The translations under genes were made by a program, and so were the position numbers. From a virus, in the IMG/VR virus record IMGVR_UViG_3300014914_000500, positions 1 through 23,031 of that record: a DNA stretch of 23,031 bases. One strand, given 5' to 3'. Position 1 is the first letter of the stretch, and each line of letters starts with the position of its first letter. Positions 14,395-21,279 of this stretch are shown here, piece after piece. The notes below the pieces were generated by a model. That model was not told the origin of the DNA. It saw only the letters and a program-made list of their open reading frames with translations, and searched no databases.

Positions 14395-14574
14395 ATGACT
14401 ATCGTTTGTGCTTGGTGTGGTCGTGTTTTGGGCGAAAAGCAAGGCGAGGGCGTTACACATGGAATTTGCCCTGACTGCCTTGCAAAGCTAAGGGCTGAAA
14501 TAGTTACCTTGCGTCGGCATCTTATCGGTGCTGAGCGGGTGACGGAGAAATTATTGAAGAAAGGAGGTAAGTAA
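14395..14574 (+). CDS. Small zinc-finger protein
   Basis: A 59-residue protein started at the ATG at 14395, which lies after AGGAGGTGAGG. The first half has CAWCGRVLGE and THGICPDCLAKL, a four-Cys knuckle seen in many bacterial small regulators. The second half is a single basic helix (RAEIVTLRRHLIGAERVTEK). It probably binds zinc and perhaps nucleic acid or a protein partner. The stop is 2 nt before the next start. Confidence 0.78.
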   Translation: MTIVCAWCGRVLGEKQGEGVTHGICPDCLAKLRAEIVTLRRHLIGAERVTEKLLKKGGK

Positions 14575-14576
14575 AA

Positions 14577-15002
14577 ATGCTAGAAGAAAGAATCAAAAAA
14601 TTAATCGAAGCTCGTCAAAATAGGCGGGTAACTTGGGCTAGGGTCTTAGGAGAACTGCACGAACAATTGGAAGACGCATTTGAAGAAATCCGCATTCTGG
14701 GTTGTTGTGGCCATTGCACGGCTTGTTATAATCAACCTTGCCATGAAACGGGGTTGATACTAGGAAAACTAGCCTTCACAGATGGAGGCAATTGTTATTT
14801 TCCTGCTATATGTATTGATACGGGTTTTGGCTGGAAGCGACTGGTTTATAAAGAATTTGACTATACCACTAAAAAATTAAACTGGACAATTGCAGACAAG
14901 GCAACAAAGGCTGATTTTGAGATAGCAAAGAAAGCATTGAATGAAATACAGGAGAAAATAGAGCAATTGACTGAACAAGAAAGGAATTTAGCTATATTAT
15001 AA
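14577..15002 (+). CDS. Unknown Cys-cluster protein with coiled-coil end
   Basis: A 141-residue protein behind AAAGGAGGT. N-terminal helix, then GCCGHCTACYNQPCH at about residues 42-56, a possible metal site. A beta-like middle (YFPAICIDTGFGWKRLVYKEF) follows, then a C-terminal coiled coil (EIAKKALNEIQEKIEQLTEQ). No named family. It is the third Cys-rich small gene in a row. Confidence 0.75.
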   Translation: MLEERIKKLIEARQNRRVTWARVLGELHEQLEDAFEEIRILGCCGHCTACYNQPCHETGLILGKLAFTDGGNCYFPAICIDTGFGWKRLVYKEFDYTTKKLNWTIADKATKADFEIAKKALNEIQEKIEQLTEQERNLAIL

Positions 15003-15022
15003 AAAAAGGAGGTGAAGTAAAA

Positions 15023-15307
15023 ATGAAAACAAATGGAAAAACATGGGCAGTAATATGGGTTATTCATGTAAATACTCCTTATCAATATATCCCTCAACTA
15101 TTCATCAAAAATGTCCCATCAAACTTTAGTAAACAAGATGTTAAAGAGTGGTTAGAAGAATGTGGGCATCAGTTTGGCGAGTTTGGCATTCCTTGGGCAA
15201 ACCATTGGATTGCTCAAGCAAAGGATTGGCCTTCAAGTGTTAAAGGAGCATATAGGAAAAAAGAAATAAAAACGATTGAATATGAAGAACTTGAACCAAT
15301 AGAATAA
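15023..15307 (+). CDS. Small Trp-rich unknown protein
   Basis: A 94-residue protein behind AAAGGAGGTG. It contains seven Trp (WAVIWVIHV, WLEECGHQFGEFGIPWANHW) and ends in an acidic tail. It has an N-terminal strand-like segment but no clear signal peptide. No family recognised. A terminator follows 27 nt after the stop. Confidence 0.75.
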   Translation: MKTNGKTWAVIWVIHVNTPYQYIPQLFIKNVPSNFSKQDVKEWLEECGHQFGEFGIPWANHWIAQAKDWPSSVKGAYRKKEIKTIEYEELEPIE

Positions 15308-15334
15308 AGAATAGCACCCACCCTAATTTAATAG

Positions 15335-15369
15335 GCTCGGTGTTCCTTTATGGAGCATCGGGCTTTTTT
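15335..15369 (+). terminator. Intrinsic terminator just before the next gene
   Basis: GCTCGGTGTTCC (15335-15346) and GGAGCATCGGGC (15352-15363) form a 12 bp RNA stem including G-U pairs, with a 5 nt loop, then T6. The next ATG at 15390 is 20 nt downstream. Confidence 0.8.
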
Positions 15370-15389
15370 ATTTTGGAAGGAGGTTTGAG

Positions 15390-15623
15390 ATGGGAAAAAT
15401 AAAGCCAGACATAACAAAAGAACACAAGGAAAAATTACTTGAATTAGTAGGTAAATTATCAGGACGTCAGGCCAGAATTGCCCTAAGCAAATTTATAGTT
15501 GAAGACCTAGATGACCCAGATGTGTTTGAAGCGTTAGAGGATGCCATTCAAGTGGGCTTAACTTATCCTGCAGGCCACCATAATCAACTCATTTTTGACT
15601 TGTTTCTAGATTATAAGAAATAG
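15390..15623 (+). CDS. Small unknown protein
   Basis: A 77-residue, mostly helical protein behind GGAAGGAGG. It contains LSGRQARIALSKFIVEDLDD and ends FDLFLDYKK. No metal site or known family. It directly follows the terminator at 15335, so its expression should depend on read-through. Confidence 0.75.
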   Translation: MGKIKPDITKEHKEKLLELVGKLSGRQARIALSKFIVEDLDDPDVFEALEDAIQVGLTYPAGHHNQLIFDLFLDYKK

Positions 15624-15642
15624 TAAACGGAGGTAAAGAGAA

Positions 15643-15885
15643 ATGGTAGAAATAGAAAAACTATGTAAAGAAATACAAGAAGGCAAATGTCCTTATCTCA
15701 ATCCTGCTTGTGAAGATTGCCAAGGTTGTTTTTCTCCTTGCTGTAATAGTGGGTTAGATGAAAATGGTCGCTGTTACTGTGAACGTATCCATGACAAAAT
15801 TATGAAAGTTAATAGTGCAGAGGACGAACTTGAAATAGGGAGGTTAAATAAAACGGCTAGACTAAATTGTTTGCAAAAGGGGTAA
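15643..15885 (+). CDS. Cys-rich small protein
   Basis: An 80-residue protein with nine Cys in the first 47 residues (CPYLNPACEDCQGCFSPCC, then RCYCERIH) and a tenth near the end. The pattern resembles a small zinc- or cluster-binding domain. AACGGAGG precedes the ATG. No named family recognised. The fourth Cys-rich small gene of this operon. Confidence 0.77.
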   Translation: MVEIEKLCKEIQEGKCPYLNPACEDCQGCFSPCCNSGLDENGRCYCERIHDKIMKVNSAEDELEIGRLNKTARLNCLQKG

Positions 15886-15889
15886 TAAA

Positions 15890-16057
15890 ATGGATACTAA
15901 AACACATCAACAATTATTAACAGAATTTTTTGGAAAATATAGTGATTTACTCAATAAAAAGCCTTCTAGCAGAAAAAGAGGGCACTTTACAAAGCTATTA
16001 TTAAGGCGAAGAAAAAGAAACAAAATTGCAAAGGAAACAAGGAGGAAGCAAAAATGA
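15890..16057 (+). CDS. 55-residue highly basic protein
   Basis: ATG at 15890, 4 nt after the previous stop, with AAAGGGG upstream. The C-terminal half is strongly basic (SSRKRGHFTKLLLRRRKRNK). It may bind nucleic acid. It overlaps the next mini-gene through ATGA. Confidence 0.65.
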   Translation: MDTKTHQQLLTEFFGKYSDLLNKKPSSRKRGHFTKLLLRRRKRNKIAKETRRKQK

Positions 16058-16128
16058 TTGAATTCTTTGGCTTTTTAATAGCAATATGGTTAATTGGCTG
16101 GATTATTTTAAAATGGATAAATGATTAA
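16054..16128 (+). CDS. 24-residue single-pass membrane peptide
   Basis: ATG at 16054, 8 nt after GGAGG, overlapping the previous stop as ATGA. It starts MIEFFGFLIAIWLIGW and continues with IILKWIND, giving one membrane helix with a short charged end. No family is recognised. The good ribosome site and coupling make it likely to be expressed; such phage peptides can act on host membrane proteins, but that is inference. Confidence 0.6.
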   Translation: MIEFFGFLIAIWLIGWIILKWIND

Positions 16129-16139
16129 AGGAGGGCAAA

Positions 16140-16640
16140 ATGATTAAATTTAAATCACCACATCTTTTAAGGGTTTTGGACATTGCTTTCAATGGGAGAC
16201 ATTCATTATTGATTATTACGAGTGATGTAAATTTCATTAGAAAAGTAATAGATGAAACTAATGCGAAGAAGCAAAAAGTTATAAGGATTTATATTCAAAA
16301 ACCTTGTCCTTGTGGTAATTTCAAACATTCATATAGACTATGCACTTGCACACCTGAAGAAATCAAAAAACATCAAGCTAATTTTCCTCAAACAAATATG
16401 ACTTTTGTAATAACTGATTTTCCTTTTGAATATCTTGAGTTTGATAAAAGCAATATAGAAAGGGAAGGACTGAATTTTCTAAAGACTGCATATAACACTA
16501 AAGGAATGTTACCTTCTGAATTGGAGGCAACTTTAAAAGTTGCTAAAACTATCAGTGAAATGGATAAAGAAGACAAAATTAAAGCAATGCACATTGCAGA
16601 GGCATTACAGTATGTCTTGGGAAAGGAATTTTATTTGTAA
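16140..16640 (+). CDS. ComM/Mg-chelatase-like protein lacking the ATPase core
   Basis: A 166-residue protein behind AAAGGAGGG. It strings together three parts of ComM/YifB-type proteins. Residues 5-25 (SPHLLRVLDIAFNGRHSLLII) resemble the helix and strand before Walker A. Residues 55-75 (PCPCGNFK, CTCTPEEIKKHQ) match the Cys-rich insert. Residues 132-158 (LKVAKTISEMD, HIAEALQY) match the C-terminal helical end. The Walker A position reads ITSDVNFIRK, so there is no P-loop; Walker B and arginine finger are also absent. Full ComM is about 500 residues and acts as a branch-migration helicase in natural transformation. This version may bind the same partners without ATPase activity. Confidence 0.7.
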   Translation: MIKFKSPHLLRVLDIAFNGRHSLLIITSDVNFIRKVIDETNAKKQKVIRIYIQKPCPCGNFKHSYRLCTCTPEEIKKHQANFPQTNMTFVITDFPFEYLEFDKSNIEREGLNFLKTAYNTKGMLPSELEATLKVAKTISEMDKEDKIKAMHIAEALQYVLGKEFYL

Positions 16641-16662
16641 TAAAGAGAAAGGAGGTATGGAA

Positions 16663-17285
16663 ATGCTAAATAAATACAATCTTCAAATAGCAAATTTATT
16701 AGAGAAAGAAGACGATTTTACATTAAATGTCCAACATATTATCAAAGTAACCAAGGACAAAACGATTGCTACTAATAGAAGATTATTAATAGAAGTAACA
16801 AGACCAGACTTACCTTATGAAGAGTTTCCTGAAACTGAACATGAATACAAACAAGACAGGGATTTCTATCTTACTAAGAATGAAATAGCAAAAATTCAGA
16901 AACTAATTCCTAAAACAAAAGGACTTCCTATTCTTGAAAATGTTATGGTGTCGCAAAAGAAAGATAAAACAACCTTGATAACAACGGATTTGGTTAATAC
17001 CTTCACAATGTCTGTAAAGGATAGAGATATAAAATATCCCAAGACAGATGAGATATATCCTAAAGAAAGCCCAGTTGCAACATTTATCGTAAATGCAAAG
17101 CTCTTGAAAGAAATAGCTACTCAAGTTGAGAATTTAGTGATTCAGAAGAAAAACCAATTGCTATTTCTGTTTATCAAAATGAATTCCAGAAATTTATTAA
17201 GTTTGAAGCCGTTAACAATATAACAGACCAAAGAATGAAAGGTTTATTAGCTTGCTTAGATGAAAAGGAGGTTGGCAATGTATAA
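16663..17285 (+). pseudogene. Sliding-clamp-like protein (DnaN-related) with a frameshift
   Basis: ATG at 16663 lies 7-8 nt after AAAGGAGGT; the ATG at 16657 is too close to the site. It has sliding-clamp features: LPILENVMVS and LITTDLVNT as in clamp domain strands, KYPKTDEIYP like the KYPDY element, and FIVNAKLLKEIA. The first frame stops at 17223 after a nonsense tail. Adding one A to the A5 run at 17149-17153 continues as KPIAISVYQNEF and FIKFEAVNN, the expected clamp ending, up to the TAA at 17283. The restored protein of about 207 residues matches short phage clamp-like proteins. A phage clamp could support replication or load partner enzymes. Confidence 0.75.
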
Positions 17286-17454
17286 AGGAAAATATCAAAA
17301 AAAGAAACTGCCCAAGGTAGGGTTTAACCGTGTTGGGCATAGGTCGCATATAAAAGGAATGAGGCGGTTACTTGCAAATAAGGCATTTAGAAAAAAATTT
17401 GAAATTGTCTCAGATAAACAGTGCAAAAGACTACAAAGGGAGCTTGTAAAATGA
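17278..17454 (+). CDS. 58-residue highly basic protein
   Basis: ATG at 17278 follows AAGGAGG; it overlaps the end of the restored clamp gene by 8 nt, which supports that frame. Strongly basic (GKYQKKKLPKVGFNRVGHR and more), likely nucleic-acid binding. Overlaps the next gene through ATGA. No family recognised. Confidence 0.68.
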   Translation: MYKGKYQKKKLPKVGFNRVGHRSHIKGMRRLLANKAFRKKFEIVSDKQCKRLQRELVK

Positions 17455-17780
17455 AAGACTTAATAATCTTACTAACTGCCTTATGGATTGCCTCGGTTGC
17501 TATAGGTTACCATATCTGGCAAGAAATAGAACTACCTCATAACTCGCGCCAAGACCAAATAGCAAATAGTGAGCCTGCTAATTGGGTTGCTACCAGAAAA
17601 ATTACCAGAAACACTTATAAGACCTCTATTTCTCTTGAACCAAATCTTTCTCCTATTGATGCAATAAGAATAGCACAATACTTTGTTAAGCAGCGATGCA
17701 AACAGGCTAAAATAAAGCGGATAACTATTCTTTATACAGTTAAAACGAATGTATGGGTAATATGGAGGGAAGATAAATAA
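17451..17780 (+). CDS. Membrane-anchored or exported small protein
   Basis: A 109-residue protein beginning at the ATGA overlap. Residues 3-21 are hydrophobic (DLIILLTALWIASVAIGY), with a positive residue near the front, giving a membrane anchor or uncleaved signal. The rest is polar and strand-like. No family recognised. The convergent gene on the other strand ends 23 nt downstream. Confidence 0.72.
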   Translation: MKDLIILLTALWIASVAIGYHIWQEIELPHNSRQDQIANSEPANWVATRKITRNTYKTSISLEPNLSPIDAIRIAQYFVKQRCKQAKIKRITILYTVKTNVWVIWREDK

Positions 17781-17803
17781 TGTTAAATAGTGCCAACACA
17801 AAT

Positions 17804-18079
17804 TTATTCTTCCTCGTCTTCCTCTTCATCTTTCTCTCTGAACCTTACTACCTCATCATACTTCTCAAACTCTTGTTTTTTACGCACGGCCTCTATCGCA
17901 ACACTAATCAATTCCTTAATTGTTGTTGCTTGAGTTTCAGAAATAAAGCCTTTTTCTATTTGTTTGCAAATGGATGCAATGTAATTCAAAATCTGTTCAA
18001 AAGAATGAAGTTTTGGCGGATACAGGGTTACAGTTTCATTTTTTTCTGTTTTAATGCGATATACAAGCCGTTTTGGCAT
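17804..18079 (-). CDS. Small leftward protein, possible regulator
   Basis: A 91-residue protein on the opposite strand to its neighbours, with GGAGGG upstream and its own promoter at 18157-18129. The N-terminal MPKRLVYRIKTEKNETVTL is followed by a helical pair, FEQILNYIASICKQIEKGFIS and ETQATTIKELISVAIEAV, that resembles small phage and plasmid proteins often located near promoters. The C-terminus is strongly acidic (EKDEEEDEEE). It diverges from the recombination operon promoter P3, so it may regulate that switch, but no helix-turn-helix is clear. I prefer it over the overlapping plus-strand frame. Confidence 0.72.
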   Translation of the reverse strand: MPKRLVYRIKTEKNETVTLYPPKLHSFEQILNYIASICKQIEKGFISETQATTIKELISVAIEAVRKKQEFEKYDEVVRFREKDEEEDEEE

Positions 18080-18128
18080 GGTTTTCTATCCCTCCATAAG
18101 AAGCACATAGTAGAACACTTAAAAGCTG

Positions 18129-18157
18129 ATTATAACTTAACAGCATACAAGGTGCAA
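18129..18157 (-). promoter_or_regulatory. Leftward promoter of the 17804-18079 gene
   Basis: On the minus strand TTGCAC (18157-18152), 17 bp, TATAAT (18134-18129). It lies about 33 bp from the -35 box of P3, facing away, so this is a divergent control region. Confidence 0.7.
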
Positions 18158-18190
18158 GATAGTTTAAGGGTTTGGAAATTAAATTACCTC

Positions 18191-18219
18191 TTGACAAAAT
18201 AATTTAACTGTTTTATAAT
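18191..18219 (+). promoter_or_regulatory. Promoter P3
   Basis: TTGACA (18191-18196), 17 bp spacer AAATAATTTAACTGTTT, TATAAT (18214-18219): perfect consensus. The spacer shares AATTxAACTG with P1 and P2 in the same register, and the leader has AAAGGGAGG like them. It drives the recombination genes from 18243. Confidence 0.88.
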
Positions 18220-18242
18220 AAAAAGAAAAAGGGAGGAGAAAG

Positions 18243-18488
18243 ATGGATGAATTAAAAACAATTACAATTAATGAAGAAGGCGTATTTTGTCATTATTATC
18301 CTAAATGTATGGAAGAACCTTTAATTATCCCAGTTTTTCATTCTCAAATTCCTATTTTTGTTTTTCTCAAAAATGAGAATGATATTGAAGACTTCATTGG
18401 AATTATGGAATCTGGGATAATTTGGTGCAGAGATTTCAAATATTCAAAATATAAAAAGGACGGAATTAGATTGAAAGTTTTTATATAG
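18243..18488 (+). CDS. Small unknown protein
   Basis: An 81-residue protein, first after P3, with AAAGGGAGG upstream. Hydrophobic strands (PLIIPVFHSQIPIFVFLK) and three Cys. No clear family. Its place at the head of the recombination operon suggests an early function. Confidence 0.72.
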   Translation: MDELKTITINEEGVFCHYYPKCMEEPLIIPVFHSQIPIFVFLKNENDIEDFIGIMESGIIWCRDFKYSKYKKDGIRLKVFI

Positions 18489-18501
18489 GAGGGAGGCCAA
18501 A

Positions 18502-18729
18502 ATGAATGAGAAACGAATTGTGGCAAGGAGAATGGCTTATCATTTTGAGGGTTTTACTGAAAAAGAGGCTTCTGAAGTGGTAGAGTTGTGGGAGCAAGGG
18601 CATCTGGAAAAAGTGCAACAGAAATATAACCTGTTTGAGTGGGATACCTGTCCTAGTTGTGGGGCTTTCCTCGTTTCAAACAGGCGGATTACTGGGTGTA
18701 TTATTTGTTACCATAGTTTTATGGAGTAA
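18502..18729 (+). CDS. Small zinc-ribbon protein
   Basis: A 75-residue protein behind AGGAGGGAGG. The N-terminal helical part (EGFTEKEASEVVELWEQGH) is followed by a CPSCGAFLVSNRRITGCIIC ribbon with the two CxxC pairs of a zinc knuckle. Likely binds zinc and perhaps DNA or RNA. It ends 2 nt before the nuclease gene start. Confidence 0.77.
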   Translation: MNEKRIVARRMAYHFEGFTEKEASEVVELWEQGHLEKVQQKYNLFEWDTCPSCGAFLVSNRRITGCIICYHSFME

Positions 18730-18731
18730 TT

Positions 18732-19253
18732 ATGCGATATCCACGGGTCACAGAAGTAATCTCACCCTTTCTGGAATTTCCTGTCTCAAATAACACGCTA
18801 GAATTAGCCTGCGAACGAGGCAAACTAATTCATAAATATTGTGTAGCTGAGCTTGAAAATCTATTTGTGCCTGAATATGGCGAACTGGAAGGATATGTCC
18901 AATCCTTCAGAAGCCTGCTACCTGTAAAATTAATTAAGGCTGAGTTTGAAGTGAAACATGAGCAATTTATTTATAAAGGACATCCTGATATGGTGGTTGA
19001 ATGGAAGGGTGAAAGGTGGCTGTGGGACTTAAAGACTTCTGAAGTAGCTAACAAGGCGTGGATAATGCAGTTGGGAGCTTACTACTATGCTCTGCCTGAA
19101 GAATTGAAGCCTGATAAAGTGGCAGCGGTGCGTCTAAAAAAAGATGGGAAGCCTGCTATTGTTGATACTATTTTTATTGATGACCTGAATAAAGGCTTTC
19201 AGGCTTTTTTAAATTTTTTAAATGGATGGAGGTATTTAAATGCAGAAAAGTAA
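18732..19253 (+). CDS. PD-(D/E)XK nuclease (RecB/Cas4-like)
   Basis: A 173-residue nuclease of the RecB C-terminal/Cas4 superfamily. Visible motifs: RGKLIHKY around residues 29-36 (metal-ligand His), GHPDMVVE at 83-90 (Asp), LWDLKTS at 97-103 (D-x-K), and QLGAYYYAL at 113-121 (the Q-x-x-x-Y type motif IV). This set matches the single-metal fold of phage exonucleases that resect ends for RecT. Its place two genes before RecT supports the role of 5' to 3' exonuclease partner. A GGAG lies within the end of the previous gene. It overlaps the next gene by 14 nt. Confidence 0.88.
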   Translation: MRYPRVTEVISPFLEFPVSNNTLELACERGKLIHKYCVAELENLFVPEYGELEGYVQSFRSLLPVKLIKAEFEVKHEQFIYKGHPDMVVEWKGERWLWDLKTSEVANKAWIMQLGAYYYALPEELKPDKVAAVRLKKDGKPAIVDTIFIDDLNKGFQAFLNFLNGWRYLNAEK

Positions 19254-19917
19254 TGGAGTATTTACAGAGTTCAAAGCCAATTTAGCTTTAATAGAAGCAC
19301 AAAACGCTTTTTTGGCCTTGAAAAAACGGTTTGATGAATTAGGAGAAGAAGTAAAGGCTCTTGAAGTTGTAAATGATGAGACATGCGAGAAAGCTAGTGA
19401 AATGCTGGTAATGATTAAGAAGTGTGAAAAGAAATTGGACGAGGAACGGAAAAAGAGAGTGGCTATTCCTAACCAATTTGTAAGAAAAGTTAATGCTAGG
19501 GCTAAAGAATTTCTTAATCCATTATTAAAACTGGAACGGGATTTAAAAGCAAAAATAAAAGATTATAAAATTCGCCTTGAATTAGAAAGGCGGGAAATGG
19601 AAAAGAAGGCTGAAGAGGAAAGGAAACGGCTACAAGAGCAATTGAATAAAGAAGCCAAAGAAAAGGGCATTGAACCTGTTAAACTACCTGAAATTGCTAT
19701 GCCTAAAGAAAGGCTAAAGGTAACCACGAAGAATGGCACTGTATTTGAAAGAAATCAGTGGACTTTTAGAGTGATAAATATTAAAGAAGTGCCAGATGAA
19801 TTTAAAATTGAAAAGGTGGATGATAAAAAAGTTAATGCGGCTATCAGGGCAGGAGTAAGGAAAATACCAGGGATTGAAATATACCAAGAAGTAGAAATTG
19901 CTACAAGGAGGATATAA
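19240..19917 (+). CDS. Coiled-coil protein of the recombination module
   Basis: A 225-residue protein behind GGATGGAGG. Residues ~30-150 are a long charged coiled coil (for example ELERREMEKKAEEERKR). The C-terminal domain (WTFRVINIKEVPDEFKIEKV, AAIRAGVRKIPGIEIYQE) has a sequence style I know from phage proteins that lie between exonuclease and RecT genes. The role is unknown; bridging or single-strand-related function is inferred from context. It overlaps the nuclease gene. Confidence 0.78.
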   Translation: MQKSNGVFTEFKANLALIEAQNAFLALKKRFDELGEEVKALEVVNDETCEKASEMLVMIKKCEKKLDEERKKRVAIPNQFVRKVNARAKEFLNPLLKLERDLKAKIKDYKIRLELERREMEKKAEEERKRLQEQLNKEAKEKGIEPVKLPEIAMPKERLKVTTKNGTVFERNQWTFRVINIKEVPDEFKIEKVDDKKVNAAIRAGVRKIPGIEIYQEVEIATRRI

Positions 19918-19943
19918 AATAAATAAATAAAGGAGGGTAAGCA

Positions 19944-21185
19944 ATGAAAAAAAATCAATTGGAAGTAATCAAGGCAAAATTAGTTTCTCCTGAAACAAAT
20001 GAAAAGTTAAAAGTATTACCTAAGTGGATAAAAAAGGATGTCTTAATTGCCGCTTTCTGGAATGCTCTTTTTAAAAACCCACAGCTACAGCAATGCACTC
20101 CTGAAAGTTTATTGAATGCACTATTGAAATGTGCGGAATGGGGATTACTACCAGGTGGAGATAATGTTTACCTAATACCTAGACGGAATAACAGAAAACA
20201 AGGCCATCCAATAGAATGTAATGCTCAAATTGGTTACCAAGGCTTGATTGAGCTAATTTACAGAGTTACAGGTGCTGAAGTGGAAGCCCATGTGGTATAT
20301 GAAAATGATAAGTTTGATTATCAATTAGGCACCAATGCTTATGTGCATCATAAACCTGCACCCAAAAATCCAGGTAAACCTTATTTAGCTTATGCGGTAT
20401 GGAGAAAGGATGATAGAGAAAGCTTTGATATTATTAGAATGGAAGAAATTGAAAAGCGGAGAAAGATGTCTTTATCTTATCAAAAAGCTGAACAATCAGG
20501 TCGTAAAGACAGCCCTTGGCATCTATGGCCTGAAAGCATGATGCGAAAAAGTGCTATATTGAAAATGCTTAAAATGAAACCAAAGACGCCTGAATTAGAA
20601 TTAGCTATTTCTGAAGAAGAAGAGGATTTTGGACTGCCCAATATTGAAGAAGAACCTGAAAAGGAAGTAACTTTTCAAGGCAAAGTGATTGATGTAGAGA
20701 ATGCAGATGCTGAAAAAAAAGAGAAAGAAGAAAAATCAAAACAAATTGAAGACCAAGCTCCGGAACCTCAACGAGAATTAAGCTTTGAAGATATAATTAC
20801 TGAAATGGATTTAAATAAAGAAAGAGTAGAAGAATATATTGAAACAGTCGCAAAGGGTGTTAATTGTTCAGTGGATTATGTAAAAGAAAAGGCCGTTAAG
20901 AAAATGGATAGGTTTGTGGAAAAGTTTAAAGAATGGGAAGCAAAGAATAAGCCTGCTACTCCTGCTCCAAAACCTAAAAAAGCTAAACCAGAAAAGAAAG
21001 CTCAGCCTGCACAATGGCTTGTAGAATTGGAAGAGCAATTGTCAAATTATGACCGTGAGTTGGTGAATGAGGTTTTGAAAGAAAAGGGATACAATAGTAT
21101 TTATGATATTCCTAATGAAGAAACAGCAACGGAAGTTTATTTAACCATTGATACCAAGGCAAAAGAATTAGAAGAGTTATTTTAA
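19944..21185 (+). CDS. recT: RecT-family single-strand annealing protein with long C-terminal extension
   Basis: RecT anneals complementary single strands during phage recombination and repair. Residues 1-220 are a typical RecT core: LLNALLKCAEWGLLPGGDNV, the QIGYQGLIEL segment, and the PWHLWPESMMRKSAI signature near 191-205. The remaining ~190 residues are acidic, then a Pro/Ala/Lys linker (PATPAPKPKKAKPEKKAQP) and a C-terminal helical segment. Typical RecT proteins are near 270-330 residues, so this tail is extra and may bind a partner such as an SSB or the nuclease. Ribosome site AAAGGAGGG, spaced 26 nt from the previous stop. Confidence 0.92.
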   Translation: MKKNQLEVIKAKLVSPETNEKLKVLPKWIKKDVLIAAFWNALFKNPQLQQCTPESLLNALLKCAEWGLLPGGDNVYLIPRRNNRKQGHPIECNAQIGYQGLIELIYRVTGAEVEAHVVYENDKFDYQLGTNAYVHHKPAPKNPGKPYLAYAVWRKDDRESFDIIRMEEIEKRRKMSLSYQKAEQSGRKDSPWHLWPESMMRKSAILKMLKMKPKTPELELAISEEEEDFGLPNIEEEPEKEVTFQGKVIDVENADAEKKEKEEKSKQIEDQAPEPQRELSFEDIITEMDLNKERVEEYIETVAKGVNCSVDYVKEKAVKKMDRFVEKFKEWEAKNKPATPAPKPKKAKPEKKAQPAQWLVELEEQLSNYDRELVNEVLKEKGYNSIYDIPNEETATEVYLTIDTKAKELEELF

Positions 21186-21191
21186 ATTACA

Positions 21192-21256
21192 GCCTGCACG
21201 GGCAAACAGGTCTCACCTTTTTCTCCTCCCTTTCTCGCCTGTTTGCTTGTGTGGGC
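21192..21256 (+). ncRNA. Long hairpin after recT with pyrimidine-rich loop
   Basis: Bases 21192-21210 and 21238-21256 form a 19 bp RNA stem, continuous when G-U pairs are allowed. The core GCAAACAGG/CCTGTTTGC is perfect. The 27 nt loop is pyrimidine-rich and includes CTCCTCCC, complementary to GGAG-type ribosome sites. No T-tract, so it is not a simple terminator. It may stabilise the recT mRNA end or mask a ribosome site. Confidence 0.55.
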
Positions 21257-21279
21257 AACTTTGAATATGGGGGACTAAA

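Noticed and set aside
17780-18202. 140-residue plus-strand frame
   Set aside because: It lies antisense to the better supported minus-strand gene (own promoter and ribosome site) and has the Phe/Leu/Cys-rich composition of a shadow frame.
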